Shown piece after piece: positions 25,830 through 33,952 of a stretch of DNA of 61,916 bases. The position numbers and the translations under genes were made by a program. The DNA comes from Ruminococcaceae bacterium UBA6413 (GTDB lineage: Bacteria; Bacillota; Clostridia; Oscillospirales; Ruminococcaceae), in assembly GCA_002437415.1 (NCBI GenBank), contig DJPL01000001.1, positions 218-62,133 on the forward strand, in the 5' to 3' direction. How positions within the stretch are numbered: position 1 is the first letter of the stretch; every line of letters starts with the position of its first letter. Under the pieces are notes generated by a model. That model made no database searches and was not told where the DNA came from. It saw nothing but the letters and a program-made list of their open reading frames with translations.

Positions 25830-25849
25830 TTAGTTCTCCTTTACAAATT

Positions 25850-25878
25850 ACCGCCGCTGTGTTTTTCACGGCGGCGGT
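25850..25878 (-). terminator. Hairpin after the methionyl-tRNA synthetase gene
   Basis: accgccgc/gcggcggt extended by four inner pairs forms a 12-bp stem 15 nt past the stop on the minus strand. The following sequence is only moderately T-rich, so read-through into the methyltransferase and mnmA is possible. Confidence 0.55.
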
Positions 25879-25892
25879 GCTGTTGCGATAAT

Positions 25893-27923
25893 TTACTTTT
25901 CTTCGTTTCCCGCAAGCTGTGAGGGGTGCTTTTTGAAGAAGTCAACTCTCGGCTCAAGGAACTTAAGCCGGTGCTCGCTCTCGCCCTTGCAGAAGTAAGC
26001 CATACCCTCAAACACATGATCCCAGCTCCAGAAATCCTCGCCGAAGCCGAGGTACTCGCGGAGCATCTCTGTGCCCTCGGGAGCGAGGGGGTGCAGGAGA
26101 AGTGCGGCTACTCTTATATAATGGAACACGTTGATAAGCGTCTTTTCGCGAAGCTCGTTATCGTCTGCCGCATCTGCCTCACGGCTGAGCTTTGCCCATA
26201 CCTTGCTCGACTTTCTTACCAGTGAGTCAAGAACATAGGTCACCTGATGGAACTCGAACTTATACATATAACGCTCATATTCGAGGATTGCCTTTTCGCA
26301 CTCTGCGATAACGTCCGCATCGGGCGTGCCTACAGGCATTTTACCGTCAAAATACTTCTGAGCGTAATAGAAGCAGGAGCGTATCGCTCTGTTGAATACG
26401 TTTGAAAGCAGGAAGCCTTCCTTTACAACGGGGTCGTTGTCCTCGGGCTTTGCGTCGGGATTGTAGGGCTTAGGCTGGAAGCTTACGCTCCTTGTGCCGA
26501 GTCCCAGTCCGAGCCAGTGCATACGGAGCTGTTCTGCCGTATAGTAGTTCAGCAGGTCTGCCGCCATGGGAGGCTTGATAGAGCCGCTGCTGCTTGCTTT
26601 TTTGTCAAGGAACAGAATGTGATTGTTGGCAACGAGGATAGGCAACTGCATTTCGCCGTCCTCGGGGTCTGAGGTTATCTCACCTTTTTTCAGTGCCATA
26701 AACATTGCCATTTCGGCAACGCCGTAGAAGTAGATGTTATCCGACCCGATGAACTGATATACCTGTGCGTCCTTTGAGCACCAGTAATCCTTGTAGTGCT
26801 CCATATCTATGCCCTTGCTCTTGAGATAAGCGCAGGTGAACGAGATAGGTGCCCACAGTGACTCGGGCCATACCCATACGGTAAGTCCCTTTTCATCTTC
26901 AAGGTCGGGAGCCTTTACGCCCCACTCTATGTTACCTGTAAGTCTGAACGGTACAAGCGTCTTGCCTGTTCTGAAACGCAGACCGTGATGTGCCATTATC
27001 TCGGTTGCCGTGTCACGCTCGTCAAGAGTGTCAAAACATATAGTGAATGACGGCTTCTTGGGGTCGTCTGTCAGGGTATGATGTGCAAGCAGATCCTTTA
27101 TCTTTTCGTAATCCTCACGCAGTTCTTTTTTAATATGAACAACGGGCGGCTCAAGAAACTCACCGATAGTCTTTGAAACGAGCGAACGGACGTTCGGCAT
27201 CTTCTTTATTCTGTCAACGTATTCGCCGAGGAGCTTTGTATACTCGGTAAGGCGGAAGTACCAGTTCACAACGTCACGCATTACGGGTGTTTCGCCTGTG
27301 AGCGTGCTCTTGGGGTCGATAAGGCTTGACGGCATATACTGATGTCCGAGGTCGCACTCGTCCGCATAGCCCTTTTCGGACTGACAGCCGAGAACGGGGC
27401 ATTTGCCTATTACCTGTCTGCCGTTTAAGAAAACTCCTGCCTTTTCGTCATAGAACTGAGAAGTCGTGATCTTTTCAAGCTGACCGTTTTCATACAGTCT
27501 TCTGATAAACTTGTCGGACACTACGTTGTGTATCTTGGCGGGCTCGTCAAGTGCCGAAGCTCCGAACAGATCAAGACTTATATCGTAATCTCTGAGAGTC
27601 TTTTCCTGGCTCTCGTGGTTTCTTCTTACAAAGTCTTCTATAGTTCCGTCAAACTCTCCGCTTTCTGTGAGCTTTCTGTAGCTTTCGGCTATAGGTGAGC
27701 CGTAGCAGTCTGTACCTGATACGAAAATTACATTATCCTTACCTATACGGTCACGCAGAAACCTTGCATAGGTATCGGCAAACACGAACACGCCGCCGAC
27801 ATGACCGAAGTGAAGCTGTTTATTGCCGTAGGGCATACCGCCTGTTATGACCGCTCTTTTGGGAAAAGACGGTCTGTTGTCCTTTGACGGCTTGTTGTTT
27901 TTATAGTTATTGTTGTTTTCCAA
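25893..27923 (-). CDS. metG: Methionyl-tRNA synthetase, divergent form
   Basis: A 676-residue class I synthetase that should charge tRNA-Met. The HIGH-type signature is HFGH at 38-41. A zinc knuckle is formed by Cys175, Cys180, Cys190 and perhaps His194. The anticodon-binding helical domain follows from about residue 520. Three features are unusual. The KMSKS loop reads KKASSSG (441-447), an Asn/Lys-rich 20-residue tail precedes the catalytic fold, and an insertion of about 65 residues (about 262-328) interrupts the region before NIEWGVKAP. It lacks the C-terminal dimerisation domain seen in many bacterial MetRS. It could be the sole MetRS of this lineage or a paralog; the window cannot tell. 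Confidence 0.87.
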   Translation of the reverse strand: MENNNNYKNNKPSKDNRPSFPKRAVITGGMPYGNKQLHFGHVGGVFVFADTYARFLRDRIGKDNVIFVSGTDCYGSPIAESYRKLTESGEFDGTIEDFVRRNHESQEKTLRDYDISLDLFGASALDEPAKIHNVVSDKFIRRLYENGQLEKITTSQFYDEKAGVFLNGRQVIGKCPVLGCQSEKGYADECDLGHQYMPSSLIDPKSTLTGETPVMRDVVNWYFRLTEYTKLLGEYVDRIKKMPNVRSLVSKTIGEFLEPPVVHIKKELREDYEKIKDLLAHHTLTDDPKKPSFTICFDTLDERDTATEIMAHHGLRFRTGKTLVPFRLTGNIEWGVKAPDLEDEKGLTVWVWPESLWAPISFTCAYLKSKGIDMEHYKDYWCSKDAQVYQFIGSDNIYFYGVAEMAMFMALKKGEITSDPEDGEMQLPILVANNHILFLDKKASSSGSIKPPMAADLLNYYTAEQLRMHWLGLGLGTRSVSFQPKPYNPDAKPEDNDPVVKEGFLLSNVFNRAIRSCFYYAQKYFDGKMPVGTPDADVIAECEKAILEYERYMYKFEFHQVTYVLDSLVRKSSKVWAKLSREADAADDNELREKTLINVFHYIRVAALLLHPLAPEGTEMLREYLGFGEDFWSWDHVFEGMAYFCKGESEHRLKFLEPRVDFFKKHPSQLAGNEEK

Positions 27924-28110
27924 ATTTCAACACTCCTCGATGAAGTTTTATAAGGTTTATTGTATCACATATCGGCAGAAAATGCAATAAATTTATCCGA
28001 TTTTTGTTGTATTCGCAGATTATGTTCCGAAGTTTAAAAAGTGAGTCTTGCGACACATAGCTTTTATTACGCAAATCAGCGAAAACATATGCAAAACGGC
28101 GCAATTTTGC

Positions 28111-28139
28111 TTGATTTTCAGCCGCAAATGTGTTATACT
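28111..28139 (+). promoter_or_regulatory. Promoter of the sensor/GGDEF gene
   Basis: TTGATT (28111-28116) and TATACT (28134-28139) are 17 bp apart with an extended TG before the -10 box. The remaining 300-bp intergenic space holds no gene. Confidence 0.78.
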
Positions 28140-28223
28140 GATTGTATTCTATATCTCAGATAAAACGATTTCACAACGTTTTACATTTCAAGAAAAATTT
28201 ACAATGAAAGGGGGGCATTATCT

Positions 28224-30188
28224 ATGGAGAACAAAAGCGGAAGAAAAAACGTTGCTTTCTGTATCGGCGATCTTCAGGGCGGCAGGATGCTTTTACAGGG
28301 CTTTTGCAATGTTATGGGTGACAGCGAAATAAACGTACATATCTTCAACGGCTGCACCAGCTATTACGAAGACGTTCCACAGAATGTCGGACAAACCAAT
28401 ATCTATAATCTTCCGAATTATGATATTCTCGATATGCTGGTAATAGCACCATTCTTTTTAAGCAGTAGCGAAGACGTTATTAAACGTACGATAGAGAACG
28501 CCGTTTCCAAAAATGTACCTGTACTTACCATAGGCAAGCAGTATGATTACAAGAACTGCTACTGCATTATGCCTGACTATCGCCATGAGATAGAAATAAT
28601 AACAAGCCATCTTATAGAAAAGCACGGTATCAAGAAACTCAACTTCATTGGAGGCTTCAAGGATGAGCAGGTTTCCGAAGAGCGTCTTATGGGCTTTATT
28701 GACGCGCTTAAAAGTCACGATATACCCATTGAACCGTCAAGAATATATTACGGTAATATGTGGAGCACACCGGCAGTACAGCAGATCGATAAAATGAACG
28801 AGGACGGCACTCTTGACTGCGGAGCTATAGTATGCGCGAACGACACTATGGCATCTGCCGTAATGATAAAGCTTGCCGAGCTCGGATTTGATATACCCGG
28901 AGAAATAGCCGTAACGGGCATGGACGGAATTGACGAGGCAAGCGGCTATATCACCACCGCTAAGATACTCAGCGAGTCGGCAGGACGTGAAGCCGGAAGA
29001 ATTACCGCAGATCTGCTTAAAAAAGGCATAAGACCCGCAAAGCTCGGCATAATCCCGCCAAATATAATCTACGGCACATCATGCCGCTGTCACAATCCGA
29101 ACAGCAACTCGGATCTGTCACCGAAGCAGCGTCACGAGCTGTTTGAGGAAATATATAACGCCAGACAGTTTGCCACAAGAACCGCAAGGATATCGCAGGA
29201 GCTTGCAAGCTGTTCTACCTTTGAGGAAGCCAGTCACAGTATTTCAAGAACACTGTCAAGTATATGGTGCAACAATTCGTGGATATGTATATGCAAGGAC
29301 TTTATGACAAGCTCTATCATAAACGATTCCATTGACGCGGTAGACAAAAGCTGTCCGGTGCACAGGCTCGACTACTGCGACACTATGAAGTGCATAGCAA
29401 GATACAAGGACAAAAAGCCGCAGTGCGAAGCGGAATTTCCGACTGCCGAAATGCTCCCCGACTTCTACGAAATGGCTGACGCGAGCAGATTTATTTTATA
29501 TACGCCTATCCACGCAAGGGATAACACTCTCGGATACCTGGCATTCGACTTCTATCCGTGGAGCAATATGAACTATCTGCTGAACTTTATCACGCTTGCT
29601 ATCTCTCAGCTTCTTGAGTCGGTTCGCAGACAGAATGAGCTGTATGCATATGCAAAGAAGATAGATATGCTGTATGTTACCGATCCTCTGACATCGCTTT
29701 ATAACCGCAGAGGCTTCTTCAGGACGTATAACGAATATGTCGAAAACGGATTAAAGGATAACTGTATGGTCATCTCGATCGACCTTGACAATTTAAAGCA
29801 GATAAACGATAACTTTGGTCATAGTGAAGGTGACAATGCAATTCTTACTATGGCGAATGCGCTTAAGGCTTCTGCTGACGAAAACGACATCTGCGCCCGC
29901 TTCGGCGGTGACGAATATGTTGTATTCGGCAAGGGTAAGGGCGAAGAAGAAATGAAAATGTACATCGAAAAGGTCAACGAATATCTTGCCGCTTACAATC
30001 TGACAAGCGAAAAGCCTTACAATGTACACGGAAGCTTCGGCGGCTGCATTATGCCTAAAGGAACAAAGATGCACATTGACTACTATATAAATACCGCGGA
30101 CTCCAAAATGTATGTTGATAAGGAAACACATAAGAGAACAAGAATGCTTTTCACACACAACAAGGATAACCCCGTAAGCGGTAAATAA
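28224..30188 (+). CDS. Cytoplasmic LacI-like sensor fused to diguanylate cyclase
   Basis: A 654-residue protein without signal peptide or membrane segment. Residues about 8-290 form a periplasmic-binding-protein-like sensor of the LacI type (CANDTMASAVMIKLAELGFDIPG, then VTGMDGIDEA), but no helix-turn-helix precedes it. Residues about 300-335 look like a helical linker, 335-490 a GAF-like module with several Cys, and 495-645 a GGDEF domain whose active-site loop is GGDEY (561-565), with DPLTSLYNRRGF before it. It probably makes cyclic di-GMP in response to an internal sugar or metabolite. The site AAAGGGGGG supports the start. It is monocistronic with its own terminator. Confidence 0.88.
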   Translation: MENKSGRKNVAFCIGDLQGGRMLLQGFCNVMGDSEINVHIFNGCTSYYEDVPQNVGQTNIYNLPNYDILDMLVIAPFFLSSSEDVIKRTIENAVSKNVPVLTIGKQYDYKNCYCIMPDYRHEIEIITSHLIEKHGIKKLNFIGGFKDEQVSEERLMGFIDALKSHDIPIEPSRIYYGNMWSTPAVQQIDKMNEDGTLDCGAIVCANDTMASAVMIKLAELGFDIPGEIAVTGMDGIDEASGYITTAKILSESAGREAGRITADLLKKGIRPAKLGIIPPNIIYGTSCRCHNPNSNSDLSPKQRHELFEEIYNARQFATRTARISQELASCSTFEEASHSISRTLSSIWCNNSWICICKDFMTSSIINDSIDAVDKSCPVHRLDYCDTMKCIARYKDKKPQCEAEFPTAEMLPDFYEMADASRFILYTPIHARDNTLGYLAFDFYPWSNMNYLLNFITLAISQLLESVRRQNELYAYAKKIDMLYVTDPLTSLYNRRGFFRTYNEYVENGLKDNCMVISIDLDNLKQINDNFGHSEGDNAILTMANALKASADENDICARFGGDEYVVFGKGKGEEEMKMYIEKVNEYLAAYNLTSEKPYNVHGSFGGCIMPKGTKMHIDYYINTADSKMYVDKETHKRTRMLFTHNKDNPVSGK

Positions 30189-30202
30189 GGACGTTAATTA
30201 TT

Positions 30203-30230
30203 AAGACTGCTGTAGAAATACAGCGGTCTT
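30203..30230 (+). terminator. Terminator of the sensor/GGDEF gene
   Basis: aagactgctgta pairs with tacagcggtctt (one G-U) around a GAAA loop and is followed by a T-run. Confidence 0.88.
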
Positions 30231-30290
30231 TTTATGTAAAACGCATATAATCAGCCGTCTGTGCGGCAAAATACTATCAAATAATGTCGA

Positions 30291-30319
30291 TTGACTTTTT
30301 TAAGTAACAGTTGTATAAT
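30291..30319 (+). promoter_or_regulatory. Promoter of the surface-glycan locus
   Basis: TTGACT (30291-30296) and TATAAT (30314-30319) are separated by 17 bp. Transcription should start at about 30326, which makes the TTG at 30375 with its AAGGAG the credible start of the first gene. Confidence 0.82.
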
Positions 30320-30374
30320 AGAATAAATGTTGCTTGCAACAAAATCGCGTGTCAGCGGACTAAGGAGCAGGATA

Positions 30375-31175
30375 TTGACTAATATAGAGATACTCCTGTC
30401 GTGTATGTTTCTTTCCGACAGTGAAGAAATGATAAAGCGCTCTCATATCACCTCGGACACTGTTATAGTAAATCAGTGTGATGAAAGCGGTTATAAAGAA
30501 GAAAATATCGGCAATGCCCTTATACGCACGTTTTCCATGACCGACAGAGGGCTTACAAAAAGCCGCAACTATGCCATATCGAATTCGCAGGCAGATGTAT
30601 GTATTATCTGCGATGATGACGAGGTTTTCAGCAACGGATACGAAAAAGCCGTTTCAGGCGCTTATGACGCTCTTCCCAACGCGGATATAATAATATTTGA
30701 TATGGTTGATCGCCCGCTCAAATGGGGCGACAGTGTAAAGAAGCTCGGTTACATCGACCTTATGAGCGTAAGCTCGTGGCAGATAACATTCAGACGCGAA
30801 AAGCTGCTTGCCTCGGGCGTACTGTTTGACGAAAATATGGGAGCAGGCTCGGGCAACGGCGCGGAGGAGGAGTTCCGCTTTCTGACGCAGTGCCGGAAAG
30901 CAAAGCTCAATATATATCACTACCCGTTCAGACTGGCCTCGGTGGCACAGTCACAGTCGACATGGTTCAAAGGATTTGATGAGGAATTTTTCGTAAACCG
31001 CGGAAATACAACGCGATATATAATGGGTCTGCCGCTGTCGGTACTATACGCCGCGTATTATGCTTTCGCAAAAAGAAAACAGCTCTCCGGTATGAGTATG
31101 TTCAGGGCTTTTTCATATACGGTCAAAGGTATCAAAGAAAACAGACTGACTAAACTTAAAAAAGGTAAAAGATAA
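30375..31175 (+). CDS. Glycosyltransferase family 2 protein
   Basis: A 266-residue GT-A enzyme starting at TTG, 7 nt after AAGGAG; an upstream in-frame ATG at 30327 coincides with the expected transcription start and has no site. The metal-binding DxD region is ICDDDEVF, preceded by RGLTKSRNYAI as in family 2 enzymes that first locate novel residues. The conserved GAGSGNGAEEEF segment is likely the acceptor/catalytic loop. It should transfer a hexose during assembly of a surface glycan on the cytoplasmic side. It overlaps the next gene by one base. Confidence 0.83.
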   Translation: MTNIEILLSCMFLSDSEEMIKRSHITSDTVIVNQCDESGYKEENIGNALIRTFSMTDRGLTKSRNYAISNSQADVCIICDDDEVFSNGYEKAVSGAYDALPNADIIIFDMVDRPLKWGDSVKKLGYIDLMSVSSWQITFRREKLLASGVLFDENMGAGSGNGAEEEFRFLTQCRKAKLNIYHYPFRLASVAQSQSTWFKGFDEEFFVNRGNTTRYIMGLPLSVLYAAYYAFAKRKQLSGMSMFRAFSYTVKGIKENRLTKLKKGKR

Positions 31176-32197
31176 TGGATAAGATACTCAGTATTATAAT
31201 TCCGTCTTATAACAGCAAGCCGTTTCTCGCAAAATGTCTTGACTCGCTTCTGTGCGAATGTACAGACAAGCTTGATATAATAGTCGTCAATGACGGTTCT
31301 ACGGACGGGTGCGAAAAGATCGCAGAAGAATACACGGAAAAATACCCCGGTTCGATAAGCCTTATAAATAAGGAAAACGGCGGTCACGGCTCGGGCATAA
31401 ATGCGGGAAGTGAAAAAGCAAAAGGCAAGTATCTTAAGGTGCTTGACGCCGACGACTGGTTTCTGACCGAAAATATACCCGCGTTTGTAAAGGCGCTTGA
31501 AAACACTGAGGCGGACGTTGTGCTGACACCTCACCATACAATAAATATTTCAAACGGCGAAGTCAGAAAATGGCGCTGTTTCCCGCCGCAGTTCGGCAAA
31601 GAATATACTATGGACGAGATAATGACTCAGTGGAAAAATTTTGATCGCAGTCTGACCTTCCACGGAATAACCTACCGCACCGACTTCTACAGAAGCGAAG
31701 GCATAAAGATGAGCGAAAAGGTATTCTATGAGGATCACGAGTACGCAACATTCCCGTGCAGTAAAGCCAAAAGCATTTTGCCGCTCGACCTGTTCATATA
31801 CGAGTACCGCATTGGCGATGTTACGCAGAGCGTGTCTGCCGAAAATCAGCTCAAGCGCATAGGTCACACCGAAACTGTACTTAAGCGTATGACCGCAGAG
31901 GGCAAAGACTTTACAGGTGCCGCCGCTCTTTATTGTGCAAAGAAAACGCATCTGCTCCTGCTGAGTTTTCTTGTCACTTCCCTGCTTTGCGACAAGGACA
32001 GAAAGGCAGGCAGAAAAAGAGCGGATGAAATGATGAGCTTTATGGATAAGGAATATCATACGGTATATGAAATGAGCAAAAAGCACTGTAAGATATTAAA
32101 GACGCTCAACAGACTGCATATAGGACTTAACGGATACAATAAAATTCTTAATTCAAAGCTCTACAATAAGATAAGACATAACAAGAGCTTTGACTGA
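31175..32197 (+). CDS. Glycosyltransferase family 2 protein
   Basis: A 340-residue GT-A enzyme with the classic opening LSIIIPSYNSKPFLAKCLDSLL, the nucleotide-binding VVNDGSTDG and the metal-binding VLDADDWF. The C-terminal third (about 230-340) is Lys/Arg-rich and may bind the membrane surface. It starts in the stop codon of the preceding gene (TAATG), so the two are coupled. The sugar and linkage are unknown. It lies just before the exporter genes. Confidence 0.87.
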   Translation: MDKILSIIIPSYNSKPFLAKCLDSLLCECTDKLDIIVVNDGSTDGCEKIAEEYTEKYPGSISLINKENGGHGSGINAGSEKAKGKYLKVLDADDWFLTENIPAFVKALENTEADVVLTPHHTINISNGEVRKWRCFPPQFGKEYTMDEIMTQWKNFDRSLTFHGITYRTDFYRSEGIKMSEKVFYEDHEYATFPCSKAKSILPLDLFIYEYRIGDVTQSVSAENQLKRIGHTETVLKRMTAEGKDFTGAAALYCAKKTHLLLLSFLVTSLLCDKDRKAGRKRADEMMSFMDKEYHTVYEMSKKHCKILKTLNRLHIGLNGYNKILNSKLYNKIRHNKSFD

Positions 32198-32208
32198 CGG
32201 AGGTAAAA

Positions 32209-33009
32209 ATGACACTTGTTCGCAAGGATAAAACCGGCGGATTTCTTGAAGTAAGGCACTACAAGGATCTGCTTGTACAGCTCGTTACACGAGATCTTAA
32301 GCTGAAATACAGACGCAGTGTACTCGGCTATGTATGGAGCGTGCTAAACCCGCTTCTTATAATGATAGTTATGTATGTTGTATTCTCTAAACTGTTTGAC
32401 AGAAACATACCCAACTTCCCTGTCTATCTTCTTGTCGGCAGGACGCTGTATGATTTTATCGTAGGCTCTACAAACAAGGCAATGGACGGTATTACATCAA
32501 ACGCCGCACTGCTGAAAAAGACATACGTTTCCAAGTATATGTTCCCTCTTGCCAAAGTCACAAGCTGTATGGTGGACTATGTCCTGTCGCTCGGAGCACT
32601 GCTTATAGTTCTGATATTCACGGGCGCTCCTTTCTACTGGACAATGCTGCTGTTCCCGCTTGTAACGCTGGAGGCATATATATTTGCCTGCGGGCTCGGA
32701 TTTTTCCTTGCTCAGATGCACGTATTCTTCCGCGACACAAGATATATATACAACGCCTTTACCACAATGTGGATGTATGCGTCGGCTATATTTTATCCGG
32801 TTGATATTCTTCCCCGCTGGATGCAGCTGTTGGTCGAAAACTTCAACCCGCTGTATATCTATATAAAGCAGTTCAGGGATATCGCTTATTCAGGTCATAT
32901 CTCCGATATGAAAACAATAATCCTCGGCGTAGGATATGCCGCGCTGTTCTTTGTGCTTGGCACTGTAATTTTCAGAGATAAGCAGGACAAGTTCATTCTC
33001 TATGTATGA
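32209..33009 (+). CDS. ABC-2 polysaccharide exporter permease
   Basis: A 266-residue membrane protein of the TagG/Wzm/RfbA type with six hydrophobic segments. The N-terminal amphipathic RDLKLKYRRSVLGYVWSVLNPLL is diagnostic for ABC-2 polysaccharide exporters. It should move a lipid-linked glycan across the cytoplasmic membrane together with the ATPase encoded next. The start follows ACGGAGGT. Confidence 0.92.
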   Translation: MTLVRKDKTGGFLEVRHYKDLLVQLVTRDLKLKYRRSVLGYVWSVLNPLLIMIVMYVVFSKLFDRNIPNFPVYLLVGRTLYDFIVGSTNKAMDGITSNAALLKKTYVSKYMFPLAKVTSCMVDYVLSLGALLIVLIFTGAPFYWTMLLFPLVTLEAYIFACGLGFFLAQMHVFFRDTRYIYNAFTTMWMYASAIFYPVDILPRWMQLLVENFNPLYIYIKQFRDIAYSGHISDMKTIILGVGYAALFFVLGTVIFRDKQDKFILYV

Positions 33010-33022
33010 CGGAGGTGTCGGT

Positions 33023-33763
33023 ATGGAAGATTATATTATAGACGTAAACAATGTTACCGTCCGCTTTAACAAAGCGAATATGAAAGTGGATAACATAAAA
33101 GAATATGTAGTCAGGTTGCTCCGCCATGAGCTTATGTTCCAGGAATTTATTGCGCTGAAGGATATCAATCTTCAGATTAAAAAAGGAGAGGCGTGGGGCT
33201 TTGTCGGCACAAACGGTGCGGGTAAGTCAACATTGCTCAAGGTTATAAGCCGTATTCTTAAGCCGTACAAGGGCTCGGTAGACGTAAAGGGCTCGGTAGC
33301 CGCACTGATAGAGCTGGGCGCAGGTATCGACCCTAACCTGACCGCAAGGGAGAACATTTATCTCAACGGAACACTGCTCGGATACAAAAAGAGCTTTATC
33401 GAGGAGAAGTTTGATGAGATCGTTGAGTTTTCCGAGCTCAAGGATTTTCTTGACTCACCTGTAAAGAATTTCTCTTCCGGTATGAAGGCAAGACTCGGCT
33501 TCTCAATAGCTACGTCCGTGCAACCGGACATACTCATTGCCGATGAAATACTCTCGGTCGGCGACATAAAGTTCAGAAAGAAGTGCTCCGAGCGTATGCG
33601 CAATATGCTTAAAAATGGCACTACGCTGCTGTATGTATCACACAATATGAAATCCATCGAACAGCTGTGCGATAAAGCTCTCTGGCTTGATCACGGCGTA
33701 CCTGTGATGCAGGGAACGGCAAAAGAGGTCTGCGCAGCCTATAACAAAAAAATGGAAGCTTAA
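33023..33763 (+). CDS. Polysaccharide exporter ATPase (TagH/Wzt type)
   Basis: A 246-residue ATPase partner of the preceding permease. Walker A is GTNGAGKST, the signature NFSSGMKARLGF and Walker B ILIADEIL, with SHNMKS at the H-loop. It starts at 33023, behind GGAGGTGTC; a longer frame from 33002 overlaps the permease and has no site. There is no C-terminal carbohydrate-recognition domain like that of Escherichia coli O9a Wzt, so chain-length recognition, if any, lies elsewhere. Confidence 0.9.
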   Translation: MEDYIIDVNNVTVRFNKANMKVDNIKEYVVRLLRHELMFQEFIALKDINLQIKKGEAWGFVGTNGAGKSTLLKVISRILKPYKGSVDVKGSVAALIELGAGIDPNLTARENIYLNGTLLGYKKSFIEEKFDEIVEFSELKDFLDSPVKNFSSGMKARLGFSIATSVQPDILIADEILSVGDIKFRKKCSERMRNMLKNGTTLLYVSHNMKSIEQLCDKALWLDHGVPVMQGTAKEVCAAYNKKMEA

Positions 33764-33827
33764 GTAAATAAACAGCGTTGTCGTTAAGCAAATTTAGCTT
33801 AAATTGGTTTTTGTTGTTTCTCAGTCG

Positions 33828-33856
33828 TTGACAAACCGTTTAAGCTATGATATAAT
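33828..33856 (+). promoter_or_regulatory. Full-consensus promoter inside the glycan locus
   Basis: TTGACA (33828-33833), 17 bp, TATAAT (33851-33856), with TG one base before the -10 box: every sigma-A element matches consensus. A leader hairpin ctgaaatt/aatttcag (33885-33916) follows before the next gene. Confidence 0.88.
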
Positions 33857-33952
33857 TTTTTAAGATAATTTGGGGAATGTTTCTCTGAAATTGACATTAC
33901 AGACATAAAATTTCAGCTGTTCTCCGCAAGAAAAACGAGGAAGATAACAAAT

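Noticed and set aside
30327..30374. N-terminal extension of the first glycosyltransferase from ATG 30327
   Set aside because: The ATG coincides with the predicted transcription start and lacks a site, while TTG 30375 has AAGGAG 7 nt upstream.
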